Shown one piece after another: positions 32,236-43,484 of a stretch of 64,000 bases of DNA. Position 1 is the first letter of the stretch; every line of letters starts with the position of its first letter. The notes under the pieces are model-generated. The model was not told the origin of the DNA and did no database searches. It worked only from the letters and a program-made list of their open reading frames with translations. Source of the stretch: Solilutibacter pythonis (GTDB lineage: Bacteria; Pseudomonadota; Gammaproteobacteria; Xanthomonadales; Xanthomonadaceae). Made by a program: the position numbers and the translations under genes. Location of the stretch: assembly GCF_003697345.1 (NCBI RefSeq), contig NZ_RFLY01000001.1:124001-188000 (forward strand), written 5' to 3'.

Positions 32236-32665
32236 GTGTGCTCCTTACCAAGGATACCCAGCGTCCCCGGGCGCTCCGTACTTGAAATCCATATGGCGTT
32301 AGATAAGCCGCGCAGCCCTCGGGCACCCGCATGGTGCAGCCCAGCTCCAGATCATCGATGTAGTCCAACACCTGCTGGCGCAGCACGCGGAACAGACCAT
32401 GTCCGCGCGCTTCGCTGCGCACGTAGCACTCGCGGATGCGTATCACGTCCGGCTGCCGCTCCACGCTGATGAAGCCCAGTACCCGAGCCTGGTGCTTGTC
32501 TTTGACGATGAACCACCGGTAGCGGGGGCCGTCGTTGAGCGGGTAGCCGCCGCATTCGCGGCGTACCGTGGCGCTGGCGAAGAAGCGCCCCATCAGGGCA
32601 AAGAAGGCCGCCTCGTCGTCCGATGAGCGTAGTTGCAGGAATTCGCAGTTCTCCAGGCTGATCAC
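32120..32665 (-). CDS. GNAT N-acetyltransferase, probably frameshifted at its 3' end
   Basis: As read, 181 residues from a GTG at 32665 that overlaps the ibrA stop (GTGA) and lies behind GAGGAAAAC. The GNAT core is present: RYRWFIVKDKHQARVLGFISV, the acetyl-CoA loop RSEARGHGLFRVL (about 83-95) and a final strand near AAYLTPYGF. After residue 128 the frame continues as an Arg/Pro-rich tail for 116 bases into ibrB. One base removed near 32280 gives instead YGAPGDAGYPW and a TAA at 32247-32245, just before the ibrB Shine-Dalgarno. I infer a recent +1 frameshift; the substrate is unknown. Confidence 0.7.
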   Translation of the reverse strand: MISLENCEFLQLRSSDDEAAFFALMGRFFASATVRRECGGYPLNDGPRYRWFIVKDKHQARVLGFISVERQPDVIRIRECYVRSEARGHGLFRVLRQQVLDYIDDLELGCTMRVPEGCAAYLTPYGFQVRSARGRWVSLVRSTHATSRETGGTGQKPVPGTGLPAVETANRSHQPNTPAFA

Positions 32666-33900
32666 GATGTGTTTTCCTCGGTTGGTGTCAGCGAGTCGAC
32701 GTCGCGCCGGGCGAAGCCGAACGACAACGAGCGCGCCATGTCCTGCTTGAGCAGCGACATGGCCACGCGTCGCCATGATGGCTGGGCTCTGCGGTTCTCC
32801 AGGGCAGGCACACCGGCGTCCGGCCAGTTGTCCAGTGGGTAGTCGTGCTGTTCCCACCAGCGGATGAAGCAGCGGATACGGCGCGCATACACCACCTGCA
32901 ATTGCTCCGGCATGCTCCGCAGAAGGAACTGGCTGTACTGTTTCCAGGTGCTGAATGTTGGCGGCAGGCCGAGTCCGCCGCGATAGCCCAGCAGGCGCTG
33001 GCGCGAATATCGTGCCGCGTAGTTGGCACCGGCCACGCGCCGGACGACACGGAACCACGTTTGAGGCTCCAACTGGTGGAACAGGTCCAGTCCCTTGCGC
33101 TGGTCGTCGCCGTAGGGCTGACAGATGCGCATTTGCGAGAATGGCACGCCGGCCAGGTGCATGTGGTCGTAAAGACGGTTGTAGGTGTGGCCGTGTTCGG
33201 CCGTATAGCGCCACAGGTCGGCGAACTTCCAGTCGTAGATTGGGAAGAAAGTCACCGCGCGGCCGCTGGCCAAGTCGCGCGCGCTCCATTGAATCGCCGT
33301 GTCAGTGCCGGGTGGAGTCCAGGCGCATTTCTTCACCCGTGCCCGGCGCTTGACCGCCAGGTAGCGATTGAGCGACTCGTCCGAGCGGATGCCGACAAGG
33401 AAGGCCGTGGGCACATCCTGCGCCAGCCATTCGTTGAAGGCCGGCACGAATTCCTCGAATTCCATGCGGTAACGGTAGAAGGGAAAGAACCCCTGGTCGC
33501 GCACCACCGAGGGATGCGTCGGCATGGGGCGCACCCAGTCCATCTCCCGTCCGGGTTCCCACGCGCACCAGTACGGCTCCCGCAGGCTGGAGGCATTGCG
33601 CAGGTTGATCGGCAGGCAGATCCACCACGGCCGCACATCCTCGCGGGAGAACATTTCCTCTACGTGGGCGATGGTGGCGCTGTACTGCCCCTCCAGGTCG
33701 ATGAATAGCGCATCCACCGCGCCGCGACCCATCTCGGATGCGACCTCCAGCGCCAGATGCAGCATGACCGAACTGTCCTTGCCGCCGGAGAAGGCCACAC
33801 AGACACGATCGAAATGTTCGAAGACGAGCCGGGTACGGGCCTTGGCGGCTTGATAGACATCCAACTCGTGATAGCACTTCCCTTTCGCAGATCCAGCCAT
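32662..33900 (-). CDS. ibrA: IbrA-like PP-loop ATPase / PAPS-reductase-family protein (DUF3440)
   Basis: 412 residues. The N-terminal adenine nucleotide alpha-hydrolase domain has the PP-loop FSGGKDSSV (residues 37-45) and DALFIDLEGQY, as in PAPS reductases and DndC. The rest, with CAWEPGREMDW, FLVGIRSDESLNR, FFPIYDWKFADLWRY and QPYGDDQRKGLDLFHQLEP, matches the DUF3440 extension of IbrA. The Cys-rich end of true PAPS reductase is missing, so it is not a simple assimilatory enzyme. The ATG at 33900 follows GGGAG. First gene of the ibrA-GNAT-ibrB operon. In E. coli it is a regulator of immunoglobulin-binding proteins; the enzymatic activity is unproven. Confidence 0.88.
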   Translation of the reverse strand: MAGSAKGKCYHELDVYQAAKARTRLVFEHFDRVCVAFSGGKDSSVMLHLALEVASEMGRGAVDALFIDLEGQYSATIAHVEEMFSREDVRPWWICLPINLRNASSLREPYWCAWEPGREMDWVRPMPTHPSVVRDQGFFPFYRYRMEFEEFVPAFNEWLAQDVPTAFLVGIRSDESLNRYLAVKRRARVKKCAWTPPGTDTAIQWSARDLASGRAVTFFPIYDWKFADLWRYTAEHGHTYNRLYDHMHLAGVPFSQMRICQPYGDDQRKGLDLFHQLEPQTWFRVVRRVAGANYAARYSRQRLLGYRGGLGLPPTFSTWKQYSQFLLRSMPEQLQVVYARRIRCFIRWWEQHDYPLDNWPDAGVPALENRRAQPSWRRVAMSLLKQDMARSLSFGFARRDVDSLTPTEENTS

Positions 33901-34122
33901 CCCGACTCCCAGAAAGAGAAACGCATGAATGGCCCGCATCGGACTTCGTAAGTGTCCTGAATACCGGGCCATCATAGCCGCAATGGGAGGGCTTCCGACG
34001 CGGGGCGAATGCGAATGGTGGAGCGCCAATCCTGAAGTGAAATAGTAGGATCGTCTTCATGATCGGCTGATCGTCGTTATTTTTGCCGGCCAGTGCAGAC
34101 GCGCAAGACCTGTCGAGACGTC

Positions 34123-35091
34123 TTACTTGAGGCAGCGACGATACTGTCCTGGCGTCATGCCGAGCACTTGCCGGAAGGCGCGGGTCATGTGTGTCTGGTC
34201 GGAGAAACCGCAGGCGGTAGCGACCTCGGCAAGTGTCATGCCGCCCTGTTTGATGAGCGCCTTGGCCTGCGTCACCCGCATGCTCTGGCGGTACTGGTGG
34301 GGCGTTTGCCGCAAGGTGCGGGTGAATCGCTGGAAAAGCACGGTACGGCTCAAGCCGACTGCCGCCGCCAGCTCGCTGAACGTGAACTGGCGGGCCAGCG
34401 AATGGCGCATGAATTCGTCCACCTTCTTGAGCTGGGATGGCGACAAGCGCGCATTGGCATGGGCGGGTTCATTTCCCCCGAGCACGCAATATCGATGAAG
34501 GATATGACTGGCGACCGCGCGCGCGATGTACTCGCTGCGCCAGTTGCCTTCCAACCCCTCCAGGAGCATCTGTTTCGTTGCGAGCATCAGATGCGACAAG
34601 GTGGGGTCGGCGGCCGCGAACGCCGCCTTGTAGCGGAAATTCATCGTTCCGAGGTCGTAGATGTTTTCGGCGACTTCCTGAAGCACGCTGTCCTTCAGGA
34701 AAAAGTGAAGTGTGCGGGGAGTGTTGCCAATCGCATCCACGACCGATTCCCCTGGCGGGGTCATGACGAGTGTGTGCGGTTCGAGCGTGCCGGCAAGCGT
34801 TTGGCCCGCCACCTTGCGCCGGATGGTGCGTGGGGTCAGCACGGTTGTGATCCAGATGCAGGCGGTTGGACGATGCTCGGCGACGTGCGGTGTTTCCCGC
34901 GTGATGGCGGCGGCCATATCGCTCCATCCATGCCCTTCGCTGGAGTGAAGGATCTCGATGTCGTCGATGAGCGGAAGCGATGTTTCGTTCAACGCATATT
35001 CGATTACGGAGCGCGCATGGGCGCGGTAATGAAGGGGCGATGGCAGGTTTGGCGCGCCCGCTGGCCTTTGGGTTTTGCTCTCGTTCCCCAT
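34123..35091 (-). CDS. AraC-family transcriptional regulator
   Basis: 322 residues from ATG 35091 (the frame is open to 35241). The N-terminal half resembles a cupin-like sensing domain (TACIWITTVL ... LVMTPPGESVVD). The C-terminal 100 residues are two HTH motifs: FTFSELAAAVGLSRTVLFQRF and LAEVATACGFSDQTHMTRAFRQVLGMTPGQYRR. It points towards the ibr genes, with 222 bases between its stop and ibrA, so it may be cotranscribed with or regulate them. I see no operator. The ligand is unknown. Confidence 0.85.
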   Translation of the reverse strand: MGNESKTQRPAGAPNLPSPLHYRAHARSVIEYALNETSLPLIDDIEILHSSEGHGWSDMAAAITRETPHVAEHRPTACIWITTVLTPRTIRRKVAGQTLAGTLEPHTLVMTPPGESVVDAIGNTPRTLHFFLKDSVLQEVAENIYDLGTMNFRYKAAFAAADPTLSHLMLATKQMLLEGLEGNWRSEYIARAVASHILHRYCVLGGNEPAHANARLSPSQLKKVDEFMRHSLARQFTFSELAAAVGLSRTVLFQRFTRTLRQTPHQYRQSMRVTQAKALIKQGGMTLAEVATACGFSDQTHMTRAFRQVLGMTPGQYRRCLK

Positions 35092-35919
35092 GGTCTGGTC
35101 GCCGTTGTTCGGCTCGTGCTTTCCCGAAAACAAGGAGTTCTCATGGCGGCGTGAAAACCCACGTTGCCGGTACCCGCCAGAAGCAAAGGCTCTGGCCGGA
35201 AGAGTCGTCCAGGCTGACCCCGAGCCGCTATTATGTATCAACGGTCACAGACATGCGAGGCGCGTTTATGAGCCTCTGCTACGGATTTATGCGCTAAAAA
35301 TGGTAGTGGCGCCGGCAGCGGATGGTTCGCGTCGCGGCTCGCCATGGCCTCGACGCACGTTGCCATGCGGAAGTCCGTACTCGCACTTCGGTTCCGGGAA
35401 ATTCACCTCGTGGATTCGGACGATTCAAGGTGGAAGTGGCGGCCCACTATCTTTTGTGCGAATGGGTTGGCAATAGCTTGTATCAATTACAAAGTCTGTG
35501 GAGTTTGGCGGGAGTGCAGCAGTACCAACGTCAGGAGGCCGTCATTTATGCGCGAGTTTTGCCTTGCGGAGTGGTGTCATGCCCATCTTCCGTCGGTATG
35601 CGAATGGCGGCTTCTCATTTCCGCTATTTGATATCATTACCGACGATTGGCGAGGTCGATGGTCAGAGTCCGCGCTCTGTGTATCATCCGATTCGCCGCG
35701 CGAGCGGGGTAGGCGGTGGAAGTGACGATGCGGTTTCATGTCGATCGAGATCAATCTTTTGATCATGCACGTTTGGGCCACTTAGCTGATGATGGAGCGG
35801 ACGGTCGATCCCCACGCCCCGACCCGGAGCCGATTTCATTTCGTCATGAATGACAGCAACGTGCCAGCCCGCGCAGGGCGGAATGCGATTCGCTACCAGC
35901 GAGCCAATGGAATCATTGT
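35092..35919. other. AT-richer non-coding junction before tadA
   Basis: About 830 bases without a convincing gene. Frames up to 146 codons exist on plus and 91 on minus, but their products look random and they disagree with neighbouring codon use. Base composition falls below that of the flanks in 35300-35700. I read it as the right-hand flank of the accessory region; it also carries the AraC promoter and the tadA promoter. Confidence 0.5.
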
Positions 35920-36489
35920 ATGACGGCCTCCGGCCAGCGCTTTTCCTCCGATGAGACATGGATGCGGCATGCCTTGGCGCTTGGCGAGCGTGCCATGCGC
36001 GAGGACGACGAAATCCCCGTTGGCGCGGTGGTGGTATCGCCTGAAGGCGAGGTGATCGGCGAGGGCGGGAACCGCAACATCGCCGAGTGCGACCCCAGCG
36101 CCCATGCCGAGATCGTGGCGATGCGTCGCGCGGGCAAGGCGCTGGGCAACCACCGGTTGGTCGGTTGCACCTTGTACGTCACACTGGAGCCTTGCGCGAT
36201 GTGCGCGATGGCGATCGTGCACGCGCGCCTCGCCCGGGTCGTGTTCGGCGCCTTCGACCCCAAGACCGGCGCGGCCGGCAGCGTGTTCGGGCTGTTGACC
36301 GATCCGCGTCACAACCATCGCGTCGAGGTGACGGGCGGCGTATTGGCGGAGGAGGCGGGGCTGCGTCTCAGCAACTATTTCCGCGCCAAGCGCGGCAAAG
36401 CGCCGCTCACGGCCTTGGCGCCGGAGATCGACGCAATCGAGCCAGCTCCTGGTCCATCTCCAGGTCGAAACTCTGCACCGACAGGCTGA
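35920..36489 (+). CDS. tadA: tRNA-specific adenosine deaminase
   Basis: 189 residues. Deaminates A34 of tRNA-Arg(ACG) to inosine. Zinc/catalytic motifs: HAEIVAMR (His, Glu) and PCAMCAMA (two Cys). Longer than E. coli TadA by a Ser/Pro-rich tail ([10 protein letters not shown]); the last 83 bases overlap the convergent DUF2721 gene, so the tail may be non-essential. In related genomes it often lies close to guaA. Confidence 0.95.
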   Translation: MTASGQRFSSDETWMRHALALGERAMREDDEIPVGAVVVSPEGEVIGEGGNRNIAECDPSAHAEIVAMRRAGKALGNHRLVGCTLYVTLEPCAMCAMAIVHARLARVVFGAFDPKTGAAGSVFGLLTDPRHNHRVEVTGGVLAEEAGLRLSNYFRAKRGKAPLTALAPEIDAIEPAPGPSPGRNSAPTG

Positions 36490-36886
36490 CCTCGCGCCAC
36501 AGCCACAGGCTTGCGCCCATCAGCATCAGTACGCCGGCTACCGCCAGCATTGTCGGGACCGTGCCCATGCGGAAGCCGGTGAAGGCATCGACGGCCAGCG
36601 TCAGGCTGGTGCCGACGAAGGCGCCCAGCCCCAGGTAAAGCATGCGGCAAGCCTGCAAGACCAGGTGCGCGCGCCGGCGGTGGCGGATGATCTGGCTGTC
36701 GGCATGTTCGCGTGCTTCCTCGGGAATCTGCTCCCATTCCTTCATGAGCGTGCGCAGTCGGTCCACCACCCGTGCCAGCCGGTTGTTGGCCGAGATCAGC
36801 AACGAGGAGGTCGCGGTGATCAACAGCGCCGGTGTGACCATCGTGGCAAGAATCGCGTAGTGGCTGGTGAGTGCGTTTTGGAACAT
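36407..36886 (-). CDS. DUF2721 membrane protein
   Basis: 159 residues. Three hydrophobic segments: near the start ([22 protein letters not shown]), about 85-105 ([17 protein letters not shown]) and about 110-130 ([21 protein letters not shown]), with the cytoplasmic stretch [14 protein letters not shown] typical of DUF2721. Function unknown. Convergent overlap of 83 bases with tadA; divergent from orn. Confidence 0.85.
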   Translation of the reverse strand: MFQNALTSHYAILATMVTPALLITATSSLLISANNRLARVVDRLRTLMKEWEQIPEEAREHADSQIIRHRRRAHLVLQACRMLYLGLGAFVGTSLTLAVDAFTGFRMGTVPTMLAVAGVLMLMGASLWLWREVSLSVQSFDLEMDQELARLRRSPAPRP

Positions 36887-36950
36887 CGGAAGCGGAAGCG
36901 GCAGGACGAATCGTTATCATGCCAACGATTCCCCAACCACGCGAACCCGC

Positions 36951-37511
36951 ATGCAAGATAAGCCCGAAGAGCGCCTGATCTGGATCGACCTGGAAATGAC
37001 CGGACTCGACACTGGCGCCGATTCCATCCTGGAAATCGCCACCGTCGTGACCGATGCCCAACTCAACGTGTTGGCCGAAGGGCCGGAGCTTGCCATTGCC
37101 CACGGGCTGGCGCGGCTCGAAGCGATGGACGAATGGAACCGCCGCCAGCATGGCCAGTCCGGGTTATGGCGACGCGTGCTGGAGGAAGGCGTTTCACTGG
37201 AGGCGGCCGAGGCTCGCACGCTGGCGTTCCTGCGCGCATGGGTGCCCGAGCGCGCTTCACCGATGTGCGGCAATTCCATCTGCCAGGATCGTCGCTTCCT
37301 GCATCGGCAGATGCCGTCGCTTGAGCGGTATTTCCATTATCGCAACCTGGATGTCTCGACCATCAAGGAGCTGGCGTGCCGCTGGGCGCCCGAGGTGATG
37401 GCCGGCTTCAGCAAGGAAAGCGCGCATACCGCCTTGAGCGACGTGCGCGATTCCATCGCGGAACTGGCTTACTACCGCCGCCATCTTGGCGCATTGGCAT
37501 CGACCGATTGA
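36951..37511 (+). CDS. orn: Oligoribonuclease
   Basis: 186 residues. A DEDDh 3'-5' exonuclease that degrades 2-5-mers of RNA and linear pGpG from c-di-GMP turnover. Motifs: [11 protein letters not shown] (Asp, Glu), [13 protein letters not shown] (Asp), and [15 protein letters not shown] (His, Asp). An upstream in-frame start at 36867 is rejected because the family begins at the DLEMTGL block. Confidence 0.96.
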   Translation: MQDKPEERLIWIDLEMTGLDTGADSILEIATVVTDAQLNVLAEGPELAIAHGLARLEAMDEWNRRQHGQSGLWRRVLEEGVSLEAAEARTLAFLRAWVPERASPMCGNSICQDRRFLHRQMPSLERYFHYRNLDVSTIKELACRWAPEVMAGFSKESAHTALSDVRDSIAELAYYRRHLGALASTD

Positions 37512-37555
37512 ACGGGCCGATTGCGTTGGCTGGTTGAGTCTGCCCGCGGCGGCTA

Positions 37556-38461
37556 TCAGTCGGCGTCCACCGGCACCGAGGATTTCAGCAGTTCGCCCAG
37601 CGGTTTGCCGTCGGCATCCTGGTGGTAGACATGCAGATCGCGCTGCGGGTAAGGGATGCTGATGCCGGCGGTGGCGAATTCTCGATGCACCGCCTCGATC
37701 AGTTCGCTGCGGACTTCGAGAAAGTCGTCGGGCTTGCACCAGGCGCGCAGCGAGAGATTCACGCTGTTTTCGCCCAGGTCGGTTGCGAGCACCACGGTGG
37801 CCGGGCTTTTCAGCACCATGGGGCAGTTGGCGGCGAGTTCGAGCAGCACCTTGCGCGCGTGGTCGATGCGGTTGCCGTAGCCGATCCCCACGGCGACGTC
37901 GACGCGGCGCACCGGCTTATGGGTGAGGTTGACGATGGCCTGCCGGGTGATCTCGCTGTTGGGCAGCACGATCAATTCGTTCTGGTAGGTGCGCAGAAAA
38001 GTGGTGAAGATGCGTACCTGCTCGACCACGCCTTCGATGCCGCCGATTCTGATGCTGTCGCCGGCCTTGAACGGGCGCAGCATGATCAGCATGACGCCCG
38101 AGGCGATGTTGGAGAGCGAGTCTTTCAACGCCAAGCCGATGGCAAGGCCGGCGGCGCCGACCATCGCCAGCAATGAAGTCGTGGGGATGCCGAGCTGTTG
38201 CAGGGCGGCGATCACCACCACGACCATCAATGTGGCGAAGGCGACATTACGCAGGAAGTTGCTCAGGATCGTATCGACCTGGAAGCGGCCGAGCACGCGG
38301 TCGAGCAAACCGACTAGGCGACGGGCCAGCCACCACCCCACCAGTGCGATCGCCAGGGCCGCCACCAGGTCGAGCGCCTTGTCGGCGAGGTTGGCACTGA
38401 ACCAGTGTTGGAGAGTGGTGGGCGTGGCGGTGGCCGGTGCGTTGGGAGCGCTGCTTTGCAT
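37556..38461 (-). CDS. mscS: Small-conductance mechanosensitive channel, MscS family
   Basis: 301 residues. Membrane segments near 30-50, 70-90 and the pore helix (LLAMVGAAGLAIGLALKDSLSNIASGVMLIMLRPF, residues about 97-131, with the Gly/Ala spacing of MscS TM3), then the beta-domain (FKAGDSIRIGGIEGVVEQV) and a C-terminal alpha/beta domain. It opens on hypo-osmotic shock. No operon partners; convergent with orn. Confidence 0.93.
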   Translation of the reverse strand: MQSSAPNAPATATPTTLQHWFSANLADKALDLVAALAIALVGWWLARRLVGLLDRVLGRFQVDTILSNFLRNVAFATLMVVVVIAALQQLGIPTTSLLAMVGAAGLAIGLALKDSLSNIASGVMLIMLRPFKAGDSIRIGGIEGVVEQVRIFTTFLRTYQNELIVLPNSEITRQAIVNLTHKPVRRVDVAVGIGYGNRIDHARKVLLELAANCPMVLKSPATVVLATDLGENSVNLSLRAWCKPDDFLEVRSELIEAVHREFATAGISIPYPQRDLHVYHQDADGKPLGELLKSSVPVDAD

Positions 38462-38555
38462 TCAATGATCTCTCGAAGTGGGAGTATCCCGACACATGCG
38501 GGGAAGAGCGGTTTCCCGTGGCCGCTGGGGCGCGGCATTCCTTCCCCGTAGTGAC

Positions 38556-40928
<2,373 letters not shown>

Positions 40929-41018
40929 GGCAGGCTCCAGGGAGGGAAGGGGACGCGGCGGTGCCGACAACGCGCTATTTTAGCAACCCCCGCTAGTATG
41001 GTTCGAGCCACAGTACTC

Positions 41019-41840
41019 ATGTCCCAGTCGCGCCCGGTTTTTTACGTGTCGGATGGCACCGGCATCACCGCCGAAACCATCGGCCATAGCTTGCTGACGC
41101 AGTTCACCGACCAGGTGTTCGAGAAGGACCGGCTGCCGTTCGTCGACAATCCGGCCAAGGCGCACGAGGCCGCCGCCGAGATCCGGCGGGCCGGCGAGCG
41201 CACCGGGGTGCGGCCGATCGTGGTCAATACCGTGGTGGACAGCGAATTGACCGCGATCCTGGCCGAAAGCGGGGCATTGATGCTGGACGTGTTCGAGCCG
41301 TTCATCGCGCCGCTGGAGGAGGAATTCGGACACAAGCGTCAGCCGCGTGTGGGACAGGCGCATGGCATCGTCGATTTCGACGTCTACCACCAGCGCATCA
41401 ACGCGATGAACTACGCGCTGACCCACGATGACGGTATCCGCCTCGACTACAGCGACGCCGACTTGATCCTGGTGGGCGTGTCGCGCGCCGGCAAGACGCC
41501 GACCTGCATCTACCTGGCGCTGCACCACGGCGTGCGCGCGGCCAACTACCCGCTGACCGAGGAGGATCTGGAAAGCGACCGCCTGCCGGTCAGGCTGCGC
41601 CCTTACCGGCACAAGATCTTCGGTTTGACCATCGACCCGGTGCGGTTGCGGCAGATCCGCCAGGAGCGCCGGCCCGATTCGCGCTACGCCCAACTCGACA
41701 CCTGCAAGCGTGAAGTGGCCGCGGCCGACGTGATTTTCCGTACCGAACGAATCCCGGTGCTCTCGACCACGCACGCATCCATCGAGGAGATCGCCAGCCG
41801 GGTGTTGGAGACGCTGGGCATCAACCGGGAAATGTATTGA
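41019..41840 (+). CDS. ppsR: PEP synthase regulatory protein (bifunctional kinase/pyrophosphorylase)
   Basis: 273 residues. DUF299 family: it inactivates PpsA by ADP-dependent phosphorylation of a Thr near the catalytic His, and reactivates it by phosphorolysis. P-loop-like [15 protein letters not shown] (about residue 150), start [20 protein letters not shown]. Divergent from ppsA with about 90 bases between the starts, so the pair probably shares a control region. Confidence 0.95.
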   Translation: MSQSRPVFYVSDGTGITAETIGHSLLTQFTDQVFEKDRLPFVDNPAKAHEAAAEIRRAGERTGVRPIVVNTVVDSELTAILAESGALMLDVFEPFIAPLEEEFGHKRQPRVGQAHGIVDFDVYHQRINAMNYALTHDDGIRLDYSDADLILVGVSRAGKTPTCIYLALHHGVRAANYPLTEEDLESDRLPVRLRPYRHKIFGLTIDPVRLRQIRQERRPDSRYAQLDTCKREVAAADVIFRTERIPVLSTTHASIEEIASRVLETLGINREMY

Positions 41841-41902
41841 ACTCCGGGGCGGTGGTCGCGCGGGCTTGGATGCCCGGTATGGAAATCCCATAGGATCGGC
41901 GC

Positions 41903-42376
41903 ATGAACGCAGTCGTTTCCCGCACCCGTCATCGGCCCGGGCTGAGCCGTCTTGGCTGGTTGATGGGTCTGTACGCCGAAAATCACCGGAAGCTGGAGCG
42001 CCTGTTCGCCCCCGCGCCGCTGGCCAAAGGTCGGTATCTTTCCGATGCCGGACGCGGCCTGCGGTTGCGGCTGGAGGTCATCGAGCAGCACAAGTTCACC
42101 ACCGAAATGCGCTTGACCTACGACGTACTCGATCCCGTCACCGGAGAACCCGATCCTTCCGCGCACGTCCGGTTCTACCGCGATGCGCGCCAGGCCGAGG
42201 CCACGCATTGCTACGTCGGGCGGTGCTGGCAGGATGTGATCGGCATGTATCCGCCACCCGTTGAATTGATCGACCATCGCCTGAGGATGAACACTTTCTT
42301 ATCCAAATGGCTGGATTATCTGGCCGGGCAGGGGCATGGCGTGGCCACCTTGCGGCCACTGCCGGCAGGCGGGTGA
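41903..42376 (+). CDS. DUF1249 (YqiB-like) protein
   Basis: 157 residues, cytoplasmic, no signal peptide. It has the family features LMGLYAENHRKLERL, TEMRLTYDV, ARQAEATHCY and the end TFLSKWLDYLAGQGH. E. coli YqiB is encoded with nudF and cpdA; none of these is present here. Function is unknown. Confidence 0.85.
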   Translation: MNAVVSRTRHRPGLSRLGWLMGLYAENHRKLERLFAPAPLAKGRYLSDAGRGLRLRLEVIEQHKFTTEMRLTYDVLDPVTGEPDPSAHVRFYRDARQAEATHCYVGRCWQDVIGMYPPPVELIDHRLRMNTFLSKWLDYLAGQGHGVATLRPLPAGG

Positions 42377-42410
42377 CTGGAGACGGGAAACGCGCCCTGG
42401 CGCCACCCAC

Positions 42411-42750
42411 CGCCCAATTGGGTGGAAGTGCGATGACTGGCCGAGTGGCGGTCGGGATTCGTGGATAGCCGGTCGGCTGAGTATCCCGGCCCGACACACC
42501 CGCTGGCCAGATCGCACCCGCATGAGCCGATGAGACGGGGCATTCAGATCGGCTCCGGGTGCTCAGAAACCGGTCTCGCCATTGGGGCCGGGGGGAAGCA
42601 TGATGACCGGCCGAGTGGCGGTTGGGATTCGTGGACAGCCGGTCGGCTGAATATCCCGGCCCGACGCCCCCGCTGGCTAGATCGCAACCGCTTGAGCCGA
42701 TGAGATGGGCATTCAAGATGGGCTCCGAGCGCTCAAAAACGGGTCTCGCC
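42411..42750. repeat. Two tandem copies of a 170-bp repeat with conserved hairpins
   Basis: Copy 1 is 42411-42580 and copy 2 is 42581-42750, closely similar but not identical over most of their length. Both contain the inverted repeat AGCCGGTCGGCT and a GAGCCGAT...ATCGGCTC stem with a 16-base loop (one mismatch in copy 2). The unit is not a multiple of three and the copies read differently in each open frame, so it is non-coding. Together with 42751-42950 it fills the gap between the DUF1249 gene and the exported-protein gene. It could be a structured RNA or a dispersed intergenic repeat. Confidence 0.75.
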
Positions 42751-42913
42751 ATCAAGGTGATGTGGGGTGCCGGCCAAACGCAGAGACTTGCGCGCGCGGC
42801 GGAAAGCGCTTGGGCTGGCTATTGACTCGGTGCATCGTGATTCCACGAAAGGCGCCGGGACTGGGCGTTGGCGTGGCGCGATTCCATGTATCCGGCGCTG
42901 CCGCAGTCTGATA

Positions 42914-42937
42914 CGATATATCCAATCGAATATATCG
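42914..42937. promoter_or_regulatory. ModE-like operator before the exported-protein/DUF1111 genes
   Basis: Perfect palindrome: CGATATAT (42914-42921), 8-base spacer, ATATATCG (42930-42937), ending 13 bases before the ATG at 42951. The E. coli ModE operator has the same 8-8-8 plan with CGTTATAT-type arms. The nearby ModE-type gene makes it the likely binder. AT-rich arms could also overlap a -10 element. Confidence 0.6.
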
Positions 42938-42950
42938 ATACCGATCCACC

Positions 42951-43484
42951 ATGCGTCTGAAGAATCTGCTTCCCGCCCCTCTGTTGCTTCTGGCCGGAGC
43001 ACTCAACGCACAGTCGCTGCCGGTCGGCTGCGACACCTTTAGTTGGGATGTCGCCGACGAACTGGCGGTGCTGCGGACCGAGCCGCGGCCGATCATCGTC
43101 AGTGATGGTTCTCCGGGTAGCGAAGTGCGTATCGAGCTGGGCAGTTTCCGCCGCGCCATCCTGCGGCCGCAGGCGGAAGTGCGACTGGCCGCCCGACCCG
43201 GCAAGCCCATGCTGGAGGATGACGCCAGCGGCGGGCTGTTGACCTTCCGCGTGCCCGAAGACGGACGTTACCGGGTATCGATCACCACCGGGCACTGGAT
43301 CGATGTGGTCGACAACGGACAAGTCGTGCGCTCGCTGGATTTTCAGGGCCGTCGCGGTTGCCCGCTGGTGCACAAGATCGTCGAATACGACCTGCCGGCC
43401 GGGCGCGACCTGCAACTACAGTTCATCGGCGGCGCGGCGTTGGAATCGGGCGTTGCCATCACCCGGGTGCGCGCACGTAAATGA
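42951..43484 (+). CDS. Exported protein of unknown function in the ModE-type locus
   Basis: 177 residues with a signal peptide (MRLKNLLPAPLLLLAGALNA). The mature part is beta-rich with two Cys (VGCDTF and GRRGCPLVHK) that may form a disulfide; no haem or lipid site. I do not recognise the family. Its stop overlaps the start of the DUF1111 gene by four bases (ATGA), so both are made together, under the palindrome just upstream. Confidence 0.75.
   Translation: MRLKNLLPAPLLLLAGALNAQSLPVGCDTFSWDVADELAVLRTEPRPIIVSDGSPGSEVRIELGSFRRAILRPQAEVRLAARPGKPMLEDDASGGLLTFRVPEDGRYRVSITTGHWIDVVDNGQVVRSLDFQGRRGCPLVHKIVEYDLPAGRDLQLQFIGGAALESGVAITRVRARK

Noticed and set aside
32662-33900. ibrA as assimilatory PAPS reductase (cysH)
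   Set aside because: Lacks the C-terminal catalytic Cys region, has the DUF3440 extension, and no sulfate-assimilation genes are near.
35542-35781. Short minus-strand frame before tadA
   Set aside because: Random-looking composition and no convincing start signal.
42411-42750. Tandem repeat as a CRISPR array
   Set aside because: Only two units of 170 bp, no short repeats with unique spacers, no cas genes.
42138-42755. Minus-strand frame of 205 codons covering the 170-bp repeats
   Set aside because: The two copies fall in different frames within it, and it runs into the DUF1249 gene; not maintained as protein.
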